Below, in pieces: positions 39,700-48,409 of a stretch of DNA of 64,000 nucleotides; within the stretch, counting starts at the first letter, position 1, and every line of letters begins with the position of its first letter. The stretch is from NCBI RefSeq assembly GCF_003426945.1, contig NZ_QURO01000004.1, forward strand, positions 1,847,501 to 1,911,500, in the 5' to 3' direction. A model generated the notes under the pieces. That model was not told where the DNA came from. It worked only from the letters and a program-made list of their open reading frames with translations, and searched no databases. Source of the DNA: Thermus sediminis. GTDB taxonomy: Bacteria > Deinococcota > Deinococci > Deinococcales > Thermaceae. The position numbers and the translations under genes were made by a program.

Positions 39700-40239
39700 C
39701 TACTCCTGGCCTGCGCCCCTGTCAACCCCGGGGCCGAGCCGGTCCAGGACCCGCCTGGGCCAGTCCACCACCAGGGCGCTCCCCAAAGGGACTAGGCCGT
39801 CCTCCCCCAGGGCCCGAAGGACGGCCCGGATCACCCCGCCGTGGGTGAAGAGGAGGGCAGGGGCCTGAAGGCTTTCCAAGAAGAGGAAAACCCGCTCCTG
39901 AAAGGCGGAAAGGCTTTCCCCTCCCGGGGGAGAGAAACCTTGGAAGCGGAGCATGGCCTCCTTGTGGACGGGGTCCAGCCCTTCCCAGAGGGCCCCCTCG
40001 AGGGCCCCGAAGTGGATCTCCCTGAGGGCCCGGGTGGCCTCTGGGCGGAAGCCCGCAAGCTCCGCCGTCAGGAGGGCCCGCCTGAGGTCGGAGCTGTAGG
40101 CGGGGAGGGGCGGGAGGAGGCCCTTTAGGGCCCGGGCCTGGGCCTCGCCCTCGGGGGTAAGGGGGAGGTCCGTCCAGCCGAGAAGCCTCCCCTCCCGATT
40201 CCAAAGGGTCTCCCCGTGGCGCACGAGCCAAAGCTCCAT
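39700..40239 (-). CDS. cobC: Histidine phosphatase, probable alpha-ribazole phosphatase
   Basis: 179 residues of the phosphoglycerate-mutase-like superfamily: catalytic RHG in LWLVRHGETLWN, and FTHGGVIRAVLRAL near the C-terminus. Placement between the cbi operon and cobT suggests alpha-ribazole-5-phosphate phosphatase, the last step of lower-ligand attachment; from sequence alone a general phosphatase is possible. The ATG at 40239 follows TAGGCT (40246-40251) by 6 bases; an ATG six bases earlier is within that spacer. It ends just upstream of the riboswitch. Confidence 0.82.
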   Translation of the reverse strand: MELWLVRHGETLWNREGRLLGWTDLPLTPEGEAQARALKGLLPPLPAYSSDLRRALLTAELAGFRPEATRALREIHFGALEGALWEGLDPVHKEAMLRFQGFSPPGGESLSAFQERVFLFLESLQAPALLFTHGGVIRAVLRALGEDGLVPLGSALVVDWPRRVLDRLGPGVDRGAGQE

Positions 40240-40403
40240 GCCCATAGCCTACCCCACCTGGCCGGGGCCTCGGGCCTCCGGCTCCCGAAGCGCCCCGGGG
40301 GCCCCAAGCGGGAGGGAGGAGGGGCGGGTCTACCCTACCCAGGGCCCTTGCCCCCTAGAGGCGGGCCCGGACATGGAGGGGCGCTATGTTAATATAGGCC
40401 TTC

Positions 40404-41426
40404 ATGGAACGCCCAAGGGTTCCAGTGGAGCTTCCAGAGGCCCAGGCCCGCATGGACCAGCTCACCAAGCCTCCCCGCTCCCTGGGCTTCCTGGAGGAGG
40501 TGGCCCTCCGCCTCGCCGCCATCCAGGGCCGGGTGAAGCCGGAGCTTGGCCCTGGGGCCGTGGTGGTCTGCGCCGCCGACCACGGGGTGGTGGCCGAGGG
40601 GGTCTCCGCCTACCCCCAGGAGGTGACCCGGCAGATGGTCCTGAACTTCCTCCAAGGAGGGGCCGCCATCAACCAGTTCGCCCGGGTGGCGGACTGCGAG
40701 GTCTACGTGCTGGACGTGGGGGTCATGGGGGAGCTTCCCGACCACCCCAGGCTCCTTAAGGCCAAGGTGCGGGAGGGGACCGCCAACCTGGCCCAGGGCC
40801 CCGCCATGGCCCCGGAGGAGGCGGAAAGGGCCCTCCTGGCGGGCCGGGAGGCGGCCAGGCGGGCCCTGGAGGCGGGGGCCACCGTGCTGGCCGCGGGGGA
40901 CATGGGCATCGGCAACACCACCGCGGCTTCCGCCCTGACGGCCGCCCTTCTCGGCCTCCCTCCCGAGGCCGTGGTGGGCCGGGGGACGGGGGTGGGGGAG
41001 GAGGGCTTAAGGCGGAAGCGGGAGGCGGTGGCGAGGGCCCTGGCCCGCCTCCGGCCTGGGATGGGGCCCCTCGAGGTGGCCAGCGAGGTGGGGGGGCTGG
41101 AGCTTTTGGCCATCGCCGGGATCTACCTGGAAGGGGCGGAGTGGGGGGTGCCCCTGGTCCTGGACGGCTTTCCCGTCTCCGCGGGCTTCCTCCTGGCGAG
41201 CCGCCTAGACCCCAGGGTCCTCCCCTACGCCTTCGCCGGCCACCTCTCCCGGGAGCCCGGGCACCGGGCGGTCCTGGAGGCCCTGGGCCTCAGGCCCCTC
41301 TTGGACCTGGACCTGGCCCTGGGGGAGGGGACGGGGGCGGTCCTGGCCATGCCCCTCCTCCGGGCGGCGGCCCGGATCCTCCACATGGCCACCTTCACCG
41401 AGGCGGGGGTGAGCCCCGGGAGCTGA
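40404..41426 (+). CDS. cobT: Nicotinate-nucleotide-dimethylbenzimidazole phosphoribosyltransferase
   Basis: Makes alpha-ribazole phosphate from dimethylbenzimidazole and nicotinate mononucleotide. The 340 residues show QLTKPPRSLGFLEEVALRLA, CAADHGVVAEGVSAYP, GDMGIGNTTAASAL and the catalytic Glu in ATFTEAGVSPGS near the end. TAATAT (40390-40395) lies eight bases before the ATG, so the leader is almost absent. It is divergent from the phosphatase gene, and no riboswitch precedes it. Confidence 0.96.
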   Translation: MERPRVPVELPEAQARMDQLTKPPRSLGFLEEVALRLAAIQGRVKPELGPGAVVVCAADHGVVAEGVSAYPQEVTRQMVLNFLQGGAAINQFARVADCEVYVLDVGVMGELPDHPRLLKAKVREGTANLAQGPAMAPEEAERALLAGREAARRALEAGATVLAAGDMGIGNTTAASALTAALLGLPPEAVVGRGTGVGEEGLRRKREAVARALARLRPGMGPLEVASEVGGLELLAIAGIYLEGAEWGVPLVLDGFPVSAGFLLASRLDPRVLPYAFAGHLSREPGHRAVLEALGLRPLLDLDLALGEGTGAVLAMPLLRAAARILHMATFTEAGVSPGS

Positions 41427-41456
41427 TGCCTTTTCTTCCCGTTTCCCTCGCTTGCC

Positions 41457-41521
41457 GGCTCAGAAAAACCTCCCGGGAACCCTTTGCCGGGGCCCCCATG
41501 CTGGCTTGGGCCAGCATGGGG
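41457..41521 (+). repeat. 65-bp dispersed repeat, copy 1, with 12-bp hairpin
   Basis: CCCCATGCTGGC (41494-41505) and GCCAGCATGGGG (41510-41521) form a perfect stem with loop TTGG. The 37 bases before it also match the copy at 53674-53740, which lies in inverted orientation. By hand, 57 of 65 bases agree. It lies between cobT and the oxidase operon. Confidence 0.75.
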
Positions 41522-41613
41522 CGGCGTGACGCCCCCCAAAGCCCCAACCCAGGTATCCTGCGCTCTAAAAGCTGGACGTGGGCCCTTGGCTGGTGGCCGG
41601 GGCGGGATGGAAG

Positions 41614-41639
41614 GGGGCCCGGGCGCTAGCCCGGGCCCC
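41614..41639 (-). terminator. Strong hairpin after the oxidase operon
   Basis: GGGGCCCGGGC (41614-41624) and GCCCGGGCCCC (41629-41639) form 11 perfect G-C pairs with a four-base loop, 14 bases after the subunit II stop. No T tract follows. It probably ends the oxidase transcript and may also stop read-through from cobT. Confidence 0.7.
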
Positions 41640-41653
41640 AAGGGGAATACCCC

Positions 41654-42835
41654 CTAGAGGTTCCGCACCACCACGAAGAGCCCTAGGGCGAAGTAGAAGA
41701 GGAACCACCCCACCAGGAGCCGGACCCCGAGGTCGCCGAACCGCTCCACTCCTGCCGAGGGGTCAGCCCCTTGGGGCTTCTGGCCGGAGGCGTAGAGGAC
41801 CTGGGCCAGGTAGACGATGACGGGGACCGCGGCGATCCCGGTGGCCACGAAGAAGAGGATGGAGCCCCAGTCCCAAACGTACGGATAACCCATGGCGGAG
41901 TAGCCCAGCCGGCCCAGGGCCGAGGCCCGCATGCCCTCCCGGAGGACACCCACCACTAGGAGGGCCAGCAGGTAGAGGCCCAGGGTTCCCAAGGCCCCCT
42001 CCATCCGGGCCCTGGCGCTATGCCCGTAGAAGACCAGGGCCACGGCCGCCACCACCAGGAGGATGGGAAGGGTGAGGCCCACCTCGGCGCCCTGGGTGAG
42101 GGCCCAGAGGGCGCCCAGGAGCCCGAAGAGGAGGGCCCCAAGGCGCAGGGCCCCCTTCGCCTGGCCCTCCACAAAGGCCAGGAAGTCCCTGGGCACGTCC
42201 TCCCGCCTGCGGAAGTACCAGGCGAAGAGGAGGAGCATGACTCCCAGGGAGAGGGCCGCCTGCCCGAAGAGCAGGGCCCCAAACCTGGGGAGGTTGGAGC
42301 CGTGGAAGGCCAGGCCCCGGGTGTCCGCCACGCCGCCCGGGGCGTACCACTCCACCCACCGGGAGGGGTAGAGGCCGTAGCTCGCCAGGTTGTGCATGAT
42401 CCAGCCCGCCAGCAGTAGGAGCGCTAAGGAGACGTACCCCACCCCGGCCAGGTTGCCCCGCAGGTAGAGGACGTAGAGGAGGAAGTAGCCGATGGCGACG
42501 ACGGGGATGAAGAGGGTGGTCCAAAGCCCCATGGTGGTGGTGGCCGAGTACCAGGCGGGGTCGTAGATCACCTGGACGAAGAGGAGGGGGGCGATGCCCA
42601 TGGTGATGCCGAGGCCCGTGGACTGTACGGCCAGGCGGATGGATACCTGGGCCAGGCGCCGCCAGTTCTCTTCGGACCGCCTGAGGCCGTAAAGCCCCAG
42701 GGTCAGGCCGCCGATGGCGGTGGTCACGAAGAGGATGTGCAGGACGTAGGTCACCACCAGGAGGATCTGCAGGGGCAGGGGGTGGATGGGGGCTCCCAGG
42801 GGGTCCCGCATGGACAGAAGGGCTTCGGGCGTCAT
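41654..42835 (-). CDS. Cytochrome bd-related oxidase, subunit II-like membrane protein
   Basis: 393 residues with about nine TM segments, the second subunit of a bd-type oxidase-like complex. It has no Cys-haem motif. PLQILLVVTYVLHILFVTTAIGG and GIAPLLFVQVIYDPAWYSATTTMG resemble segments of CydA-type proteins, and it is not a standard CydB. The ATG overlaps the subunit I stop (ATGA), so the two are made together. A strong hairpin follows. Confidence 0.75.
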   Translation of the reverse strand: MTPEALLSMRDPLGAPIHPLPLQILLVVTYVLHILFVTTAIGGLTLGLYGLRRSEENWRRLAQVSIRLAVQSTGLGITMGIAPLLFVQVIYDPAWYSATTTMGLWTTLFIPVVAIGYFLLYVLYLRGNLAGVGYVSLALLLLAGWIMHNLASYGLYPSRWVEWYAPGGVADTRGLAFHGSNLPRFGALLFGQAALSLGVMLLLFAWYFRRREDVPRDFLAFVEGQAKGALRLGALLFGLLGALWALTQGAEVGLTLPILLVVAAVALVFYGHSARARMEGALGTLGLYLLALLVVGVLREGMRASALGRLGYSAMGYPYVWDWGSILFFVATGIAAVPVIVYLAQVLYASGQKPQGADPSAGVERFGDLGVRLLVGWFLFYFALGLFVVVRNL

Positions 42836-44220
42836 TGGGCACCTCCTTCAGCCTTGAGCTCGGGGAAGAACTCCTTGACCATCCTCTCCAGGTAGAGGGC
42901 CATGTACTCCCGCTCCTCGGGGGTACCCACCGTGGGGTGCATGTAGGGGAAGCCTCCGATGGCCTCCAGGTAGGCCCGGATGGCGGGGGCGGTGGTCATC
43001 CCACGCCTCTTCAGGAGGGCGGGCAGGGGCCGCAGACCCCCCAGGAAGGCCGTGTTCTTGCTGACGGTGTGGCAGCTGGAGCACTGCAACGCCACCAGGG
43101 CCCGACCCGCCTCCACGGGGTCCAGGCCGGCCGTGGGCCCCGCTCCCTTAGCCCCCGGCGCCACGGCGAAGGGCATCCGTCCGAGGATCCCTTCCTCGTT
43201 CAGCCGGGGGGCTTCGGCCTTCACCCCTCGAGGCGCCTTTTCGGCATAGATGATCTGGTTGGAGGCCATGTAGCCGTAGATGACGTCGGGCTTGCGCAGC
43301 ACCTCCCGGGTCCGCTCGGCGCCGAAAAGCCCCAGGAAGGCCAGGGCGAGGGCCAGATAGCCCAAGGGGGCGCCCACCCTCCTGGGGGCCAGGAGGGCTA
43401 GGAGGAGAACCAGGCCTGTGGCGATCACCCCCACCGCCATCTTGATGTAGAAGACGGGCTGGATGGCCTGGGGGAGGCGGAGCATGGTCTTGGCGTGCTC
43501 GTGCAGGCTGGGCACGTACCAGAAGACCACCAGGGCCACGCCGAGGGCCAGGCCCACAAGCCCCACCTTGCCCGCCAGGGGCATGACCTCCTGCCGGGCC
43601 GGGTGGTCCTTGGGAAGGCTACCCGCCACCACGAGGGCGTAGAGGGCGGTCAGGGCGAACATCAGGGCGAAGCGGGCCAGGAGCATGGGCCAGAAGGACG
43701 GGTTGTAGAAGCCGTCCAGGCTGAGCCCGGTCTCAAGCCAGGCCCCAGGGGTGAGCTTGAAGCCCAGGATGCCCACGATGATGGCCAGGGTCCCGCTGGC
43801 CGCCAGGGCCAGGATCAGCCCGATGCGGGCGTGGGTCTTGGGGCTTACCCGGCCGAAGGTGTAGTAGTAGACGGCGATGCCGAAGACGTCAATGATGAAC
43901 CAGAACCACTCAGCGGCCCAGTAGAAGACGAAGTTGTGGATGAGGGTGGAGATGCTCCTGGGGTTGCTGGCGGTGACGGAGAACCAGATGCCCACCCCGA
44001 ACATGGCCCCTAGGGTGTAGGCCAGCATGAGGAGCCGTAGGGCGGAGGCCTTCAGGTAGTCCTGTAGGTAAGGCTTGTTCTCCACAAGGGCCTTCCGCTC
44101 CACCCACCAGTTGAACCAGGTGGCGGCCACGGTCACGTGGGAAAAGAGCACGTGGGCCACGGCGATGATGCCCACCACCATGGCCGAGTGGATCAGGAAA
44201 CCTTCCCAGACCGGGTACAT
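42832..44220 (-). CDS. Cytochrome bd-related oxidase subunit I with C-terminal cytochrome c domain
   Basis: 462 residues. The N-terminal 330 form about nine TM helices of the CydA superfamily, with His-rich helix 1 (IIAVAHVLFSHVTVAA) and an acidic helix (WAAEWFWFIIDVFGIAVYYYTFG). The long quinol loop of CydA is not apparent. From about residue 340 a soluble domain carries one haem c site, CSSCH at 380-384. Haem c at the C-terminus of a CydA-like protein defines the poorly studied OR-C group of the bd superfamily. It would take electrons from a cytochrome c or copper protein rather than quinol, which is inference. ATG 44220 has AAGGAGGTGAGG before it. Confidence 0.82.
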   Translation of the reverse strand: MYPVWEGFLIHSAMVVGIIAVAHVLFSHVTVAATWFNWWVERKALVENKPYLQDYLKASALRLLMLAYTLGAMFGVGIWFSVTASNPRSISTLIHNFVFYWAAEWFWFIIDVFGIAVYYYTFGRVSPKTHARIGLILALAASGTLAIIVGILGFKLTPGAWLETGLSLDGFYNPSFWPMLLARFALMFALTALYALVVAGSLPKDHPARQEVMPLAGKVGLVGLALGVALVVFWYVPSLHEHAKTMLRLPQAIQPVFYIKMAVGVIATGLVLLLALLAPRRVGAPLGYLALALAFLGLFGAERTREVLRKPDVIYGYMASNQIIYAEKAPRGVKAEAPRLNEEGILGRMPFAVAPGAKGAGPTAGLDPVEAGRALVALQCSSCHTVSKNTAFLGGLRPLPALLKRRGMTTAPAIRAYLEAIGGFPYMHPTVGTPEEREYMALYLERMVKEFFPELKAEGGAQ

Positions 44221-44345
44221 CCTCACCTCCTTGCGGGCCCCTTTCAAGGCCTACCCTCAAGGTAGCGGGGGTGCCAAGGCCAGCCTTCCTCCCCTTAGGA
44301 GAGTACGAACGTCCCTTGCCCGGCGCTACCTTAGGGAGGTAAAGG

Positions 44346-45242
44346 ATGGGGGTTAAAGGTCCCCAAAGGCTTCTCCTGGCGGGGCTCTACCTGGCCCTCA
44401 CCCTGGCGGCCTCCACCGGGGTGGTCCTGCAGATGTACCTCATGCAGGTGCAAAACCCCTCCCTGAGGGCCGACCTCTGCCAGGCCTCGGGGGAGGAGAG
44501 GCCCCCCGAGCACTCCCCCCTCTGCGGCCTCCAGGTGGCCTCGGGGGCCCTGGTCCTGGAGGAGCCCGCTCCCCCAAGCCCCCTGGAGGTCCTGTGGGTC
44601 CGCCCCACGCCTCACAAGGGGTATCCCCAGCCCCCGGCGGCCCTCTTTGCGCCCCGGGCCCCTCCCGCCGCACAGACCGGAAAGGCGGCCTATGGCTCTG
44701 GTTTTGGGCGAAGGGAGGTGGTGCGTTTGCAGGTGGTGCTCTACACCAAGGAGATTGAGCTTTATGCTTTGGTCTTCGCCGCCCTGGAGGGGCGGGGAAT
44801 CCGGGTTTCCCTGATGGGGGGAAGCGGCATCAGGCTGGCGGATCTGGAACACATGGAGCTGGGCCAAAGGGTGATCTGGCGCACCCCGGCGGGGGTCCGG
44901 GCCTGGGACCCCAGGTCCTGGACCTTCCTTACCCGCAGGGATGATCCCCAAACCCTGGCGGAGGGCCTTATGGGGCGGGGGGGGCTTGGCCTGAGGCCCG
45001 GGGAAAGGGCGGTCTTCAGGGCCGTGGGAGCCCTGGGCACGCTCCGAACCTTTCCCCTCGCTCAGGCCACGGGCCTGGAGGGGTACCAGGTGCGCTACCA
45101 CCTTAGGGGGCTTCGCAATAAGTTTGGCCTCTCCGACCTGGACTTTCTGCGCCTAGCCCGGTATAGCCTGAGGCTTGCCGGGCATGGGACAGCCCCCCTC
45201 GAGGAGGGGGGGAGGGCCCTGAGGGCGGGGGTGGGGCCCTAG
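44346..45242 (+). CDS. Exported protein of unknown function, two-part
   Basis: 298 residues, not recognised as a whole. The first 25 form a signal anchor. Residues about 30-70 (LRADLCQASGEE and HSPLCGLQ) loosely resemble DUF2946, a family often near copper/cobalt genes; this is a weak match. From about residue 120 a second part begins (RLQVVLYTKEIELYALVFAALEGRG) with helical and basic stretches up to LRNKFGLSDLDFLRLARYSLRLA. A GGGAGGTGGTGC before a TTG inside the frame (about 44728) could start a separate protein, so the single long frame may be two genes joined. AGGGAGGT precedes the ATG. Confidence 0.5.
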   Translation: MGVKGPQRLLLAGLYLALTLAASTGVVLQMYLMQVQNPSLRADLCQASGEERPPEHSPLCGLQVASGALVLEEPAPPSPLEVLWVRPTPHKGYPQPPAALFAPRAPPAAQTGKAAYGSGFGRREVVRLQVVLYTKEIELYALVFAALEGRGIRVSLMGGSGIRLADLEHMELGQRVIWRTPAGVRAWDPRSWTFLTRRDDPQTLAEGLMGRGGLGLRPGERAVFRAVGALGTLRTFPLAQATGLEGYQVRYHLRGLRNKFGLSDLDFLRLARYSLRLAGHGTAPLEEGGRALRAGVGP

Positions 45243-45254
45243 GCCCGGGTCAGG

Positions 45255-45289
45255 CCCTTTTGGGGCCCCCGCCGCTGTGGGGTACTTAG
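45255..45289 (-). terminator. Shortened relative of the ppdK/cbiB terminator segment
   Basis: CTTTTGGGGCCCCC, then GCCGC, GTGGGGT and CTTAGCC, the same order as at 29360-29406 but lacking about 11 bases that form the left stem arm there. It overlaps the stop of the monooxygenase gene. The remaining palindrome GGGGCCCC is weak as a terminator. Confidence 0.4.
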
Positions 45290-45597
45290 CCCGCCTCCGA
45301 ATCCAGGACCACGGCGTAGGCTTCCAGCCGGCTGGGCTCGAGGAAGGCCTCCTTGGGGAGGGTGCCCCTGGCGTGCCCCTCGCGGAAGGCGGGGCTTTGG
45401 GTCCAGGCCAGGAAGGCGGCCTCGCTCTCCCAGAAGGTCAGGACGATGTAGGGGTCCCCGGGGTCCTTGGGCCTGAGGACCAGGTTGCGCAGGAACCCCG
45501 GCGCCTGGTCCACCAGACGGGCCCTTTGGCGGAAGGCCTCCTCAAACCTCTCCCGGTACTCCGGCCGCACGGGGATGCGGTTCATGGTCACGAACAC
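45286..45597 (-). CDS. ABM-family monooxygenase, haem-degrading type (copy 1)
   Basis: 103-residue antibiotic-biosynthesis-monooxygenase fold protein, close to IsdG/HmoB-like haem oxygenases. Family stretches: [36 protein letters not shown] and YIVLTFWESEAAFLAW. Nearly identical to the gene at 61701: over the first 87 residues only one differs. The GTG start has GGAGGTGAAGG before it and lies 56 bases inside the 3' end of the BtuF-like gene. It may degrade haem or act on a corrin; the duplicate in the hmu operon favours haem. Confidence 0.85.
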   Translation of the reverse strand: MFVTMNRIPVRPEYRERFEEAFRQRARLVDQAPGFLRNLVLRPKDPGDPYIVLTFWESEAAFLAWTQSPAFREGHARGTLPKEAFLEPSRLEAYAVVLDSEAG

Positions 45598-46468
45598 CCT
45601 TCACCTCCAAAGGGGCGGCGCTTCCCGGGTCCAGGCCCCCCTCCCCCCGGAGGAGCCGGGCCAGGAGGCCCACCCCCTCCACCGTGAGGGGCGTGAGGGC
45701 CTGGAAGGGGGCAGCGTCCAGGAGATAGGCCCTCCTCCCCTCCAGGTACTCCCCCAGCCACCCGCCCCGGGCCAGGTGGCGGGCCACCGCCTCCCGGGCC
45801 TCCCCCAGGCCGTAGCCGCAGAAGGCCAGGAGGACCACCTCGGCCTCGGGGAGTTCCTTTGGGGACACCCTCCGGCTCGCCTCCCCGGGGCCTGGGCCCA
45901 GGTAGGCCCCGCCCGCCAGGGCCACCACCTCCGGCACCCAGTGCCCCCCCAGGTACGGGGGGTCCAGCCACTCCAGGAAGACCACCCGGGGCCTGGGGGA
46001 GGGGGGTGGGGGGAGGGCCGCCAGCCTCCCCTTCAGGGCCTCCGCCAGGGCCAGGGCCTCGCCCTCCCTCCCCAGGGCCCGGCCCAGGGCCTCCAGGTCC
46101 TGGAAGAGGTCCCCCAGGCGCCTTCCCCGAAGCTCCAGCACCCTGGGCGCCCTAGCCAGGAAGTCCAAGGCCAGGCCCACCTCCTTGGGGGTGGGGGCGC
46201 AGACCTCGCAGACCCCCTGGGTCACCAGCAGGTCGGGGGCCAGGGCGGAGAGCACCTCCCCCCGCACCTGGTAGAGGGAAAGCCCCTGCCGGTAGGCCTC
46301 CCGCACCCTCCGGTCTATCTCCTCCTGGGAGAGCCCTTCGGGGATCAGGCTTTCCGTGAGCACGGGGAGGCCCTGGGGGTTAGGGCAGCTATGGCTCACC
46401 CCCACGGGCTCCACCCCTAGGGCCCGGAGCATGAGGGTCCCGGAGGGGACCAGGCTCGCCACCCGCAT
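45542..46468 (-). CDS. BtuF-like cobalamin-binding protein
   Basis: 308 residues of the periplasmic-binding fold of haem/B12/siderophore systems, but without a signal peptide. It begins [34 protein letters not shown] and has [14 protein letters not shown], the Cys pattern of small cobalamin-binding-like proteins. The last 30 residues run through the monooxygenase gene and look unnatural, so the true end may have been replaced. ATG 46468 lies 6 bases after GATAAT (46475-46480). No permease or ATPase is next to it. Its role may be cytoplasmic. Confidence 0.75.
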   Translation of the reverse strand: MRVASLVPSGTLMLRALGVEPVGVSHSCPNPQGLPVLTESLIPEGLSQEEIDRRVREAYRQGLSLYQVRGEVLSALAPDLLVTQGVCEVCAPTPKEVGLALDFLARAPRVLELRGRRLGDLFQDLEALGRALGREGEALALAEALKGRLAALPPPPSPRPRVVFLEWLDPPYLGGHWVPEVVALAGGAYLGPGPGEASRRVSPKELPEAEVVLLAFCGYGLGEAREAVARHLARGGWLGEYLEGRRAYLLDAAPFQALTPLTVEGVGLLARLLRGEGGLDPGSAAPLEVKGVRDHEPHPRAAGVPGEV

Positions 46469-46474
46469 GCCTCC

Positions 46475-46480
46475 ATTATC
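46475..46480 (-). promoter_or_regulatory. -10 box (GATAAT) for the BtuF-like gene
   Basis: GATAAT ends 6 bases before the ATG at 46468, which supports that start over the longer frame from 46522. Confidence 0.5.
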
Positions 46481-46542
46481 CCTCCTGGTTTCCTCGGGAA
46501 AGGTGTGATAACCTCTTCTCAAATGGCCGGGGAGGTTCCGCC

Positions 46543-47472
46543 ATGGCCTTAGGTGAAAGGGGAAGGGACGGGCGCGTCCCCGTGACCCTGATTACGGGTT
46601 TTCTAGGAAGCGGCAAGACCACCCTGGTGAACCGCCTCCTCCGGGAGCGGCCCGGGATGGCGGTGCTGGTCAACGATTTTGGAGAGGTACCCCTGGACGG
46701 GGACCTGATCCCCGGGGAAAGGGTGGTTCCCCTGGCGGATGGGTGTGTGTGCTGCGGGCGTTCCCAGGACCTGGTCTGGGCCCTAGCCCGCCTGGCCCGG
46801 GGGGAGCCTCCCGGCCACCTCCTGCTGGAGACCAGCGGGCTGGCCCACCCCGGCCCCGTGCTGGCCACCCTGGCCTCCCCGGGGGTCAAGGAGGCCTACC
46901 GGCTGGCGGGGGTGGTGGCCCTGGCGGATGCCCTCCACCTCGAGGCCCACCTCGCCTACCCGGAGGCCGGGGCCCAGCTGGCCCTGGCCGACCTGATCCT
47001 CCTTTCCAAGGTGGACCTGGCCCCTGGAGGGGAGGAGGCCTTGGACCGGCTCAAGGCCTTGAACCCCACGGCCCAGGTTCGGCCCATCGTCCGGGGGGAG
47101 GGGGTGGGGGTGGAGGAGGTCCTTTTCCCGCCCCGGAGCCTACGCATCCTCCCCCCTGGGGTCCACCTCCACGCCCACGCCCGAGTGGAGTCCTTGAGCC
47201 TGGTCCTCCCAGGGGAGGCCTCCCTGGGGGACCTCGAGGCCTGGCTCAAAGGGGTTCTCCTCCTGCACGGCTCCCGTCTCCTCCGGGGCAAGGGGGTGGT
47301 CCGTCTCCGGGAGGCCCCCAAGCCCCTGGTCTTCCACTTGGTCCTGGGCCACCTGGAACTGGGTTTTGCCGAGGCCAGGGACGGCCTGAACCGCCTGGTC
47401 TTCATCGGGGAGGGGCTGGACCGCAGGGCCCTAGAGGAAGGGGCCAGGTGGGTCTTCGGAGGTGGGACGTGA
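46543..47472 (+). CDS. COG0523 (CobW/P47K) family GTPase metallochaperone
   Basis: 309-residue G3E GTPase thought to deliver metals (Zn, Co or others) to target proteins. Walker [18 protein letters not shown], the metal motif GCVCC (around residue 67-71), the switch stretch [14 protein letters not shown] and SKVDL (base recognition) are present, followed by a C-terminal CobW domain. GGGGAGGTT precedes the ATG. It overlaps mogA by GTGA. Nearby B12, zinc and molybdopterin genes leave the metal open. Confidence 0.9.
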   Translation: MALGERGRDGRVPVTLITGFLGSGKTTLVNRLLRERPGMAVLVNDFGEVPLDGDLIPGERVVPLADGCVCCGRSQDLVWALARLARGEPPGHLLLETSGLAHPGPVLATLASPGVKEAYRLAGVVALADALHLEAHLAYPEAGAQLALADLILLSKVDLAPGGEEALDRLKALNPTAQVRPIVRGEGVGVEEVLFPPRSLRILPPGVHLHAHARVESLSLVLPGEASLGDLEAWLKGVLLLHGSRLLRGKGVVRLREAPKPLVFHLVLGHLELGFAEARDGLNRLVFIGEGLDRRALEEGARWVFGGGT

Positions 47473-47993
47473 AGGGAAAACCCTTGCTTAGGGTGGGCGT
47501 CCTGACCGTTTCCGACCGGGCCAGCCAGGGGGTCTACGAGGACCTTTCCGGACCCGCGGTGCGGGCCTACCTGGAAGACGCCCTCCCCTACCGCCTGGAG
47601 TTCCGCTACCTGCTGGTCCCCGACGAGGTGGAGGCTATCCAGGGGGCCATCCTGGAACTGGCCGCCTCCTCGGGCTTCGTGGTGACCACGGGGGGCACGG
47701 GGCCTGCCCCCAGGGACGTGACCCCGGAAGCCACCCTTCCCCTCCTGGAAAAGCCCATGCCCGGCCTACCCGAGGCCATCCGGGCGGCAAGCCTCCAGGA
47801 CACGCCCACGGCCATCCTCTACCGGGGGGTAGCGGGGGTGCGGGGGCGGAGCCTCATCCTCAACCTGCCGGGCAACCCCAAGGCCATCCCCACCTGCCTG
47901 GGGGCCGTGCTCCCAGCCCTGCCCGCCCTCTTCCGCCTCATCGGGGCGCTAGAGGAAGGCCCCGGCCTGGAGCCGGGGCCCCCTTGGGGTTAG
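47469..47993 (+). CDS. Molybdopterin adenylyltransferase (MogA/MoaB)
   Basis: 174 residues from GTG 47469, which overlaps the GTPase stop. Adenylates molybdopterin before metal insertion. Motifs: [22 protein letters not shown] at the N-terminus, [18 protein letters not shown] and [16 protein letters not shown]. No other molybdenum cofactor gene is in the window. It is convergent with the DsrE-like gene, four bases apart. Confidence 0.92.
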   Translation: MKGKPLLRVGVLTVSDRASQGVYEDLSGPAVRAYLEDALPYRLEFRYLLVPDEVEAIQGAILELAASSGFVVTTGGTGPAPRDVTPEATLPLLEKPMPGLPEAIRAASLQDTPTAILYRGVAGVRGRSLILNLPGNPKAIPTCLGAVLPALPALFRLIGALEEGPGLEPGPPWG

Positions 47994-47997
47994 GGCA

Positions 47998-48399
47998 CTA
48001 GAGGGTGATTACCTGGTCCACCTTTCCCGCCAAGGCGGCGTAGAGGTCCGGGAAGCACCCCACTTCTACCCCCTCCACCACGTGGGGGGCCACCCAGCAG
48101 GTCCCGGGCTCCCTCCGGCCCTCCCCTTCCAGGGAGCACCACCGGGGCTCCCCCATGGCCAGGCCCCGCTCCAGGGCGCAGAGGTCGCACATCATGAGGA
48201 GGAGGCCCTTCTCCCGGGCCAGGCGGGAGAGCCTTTCGCCGATGGGGTTCCCCCTCTGGAGGATCAGGGTGTTGTCGTCAAAGAAGAAGATCCCCACCAC
48301 CTCCACCCCGTGGGTCCCCGCCTCCAGCTGGGGGAGGATCATCTGGCCCAGCTTATGGCTGGCGGCCCGGGGGCTAGAGAGGATGTAGGCTACCCTCAT
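47998..48399 (-). CDS. DsrE-like small protein with Cys motif
   Basis: 133 residues starting MRVAYILSSPRAASHKLGQMILPQLE. The flavodoxin-like DsrE fold is suggested by VEVVGIFFFDDNTLILQ and the conserved MMCDLCALERG, with two more Cys further on (WCSLEG, GTCWV). Related proteins occur in sulfur and metal handling; the function here is not known. It follows the AztD-like gene by ten bases and is the last gene of the zinc operon, so it may help with thiol or metal transfer. The ATG at 48399 follows AAAGGGGGCGG. Confidence 0.65.
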   Translation of the reverse strand: MRVAYILSSPRAASHKLGQMILPQLEAGTHGVEVVGIFFFDDNTLILQRGNPIGERLSRLAREKGLLLMMCDLCALERGLAMGEPRWCSLEGEGRREPGTCWVAPHVVEGVEVGCFPDLYAALAGKVDQVITL

Positions 48400-48409
48400 T
48401 CCGCCCCCT

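Noticed and set aside
39485-39868. Plus-strand frames across the first riboswitch
   Set aside because: They have no ribosome site and read the complement of a structured RNA.
46743-47468. Long upstream part of the mogA reading frame
   Set aside because: It runs through the COG0523 gene as a Gly/Pro-rich shadow; the real start is the GTG at 47469.
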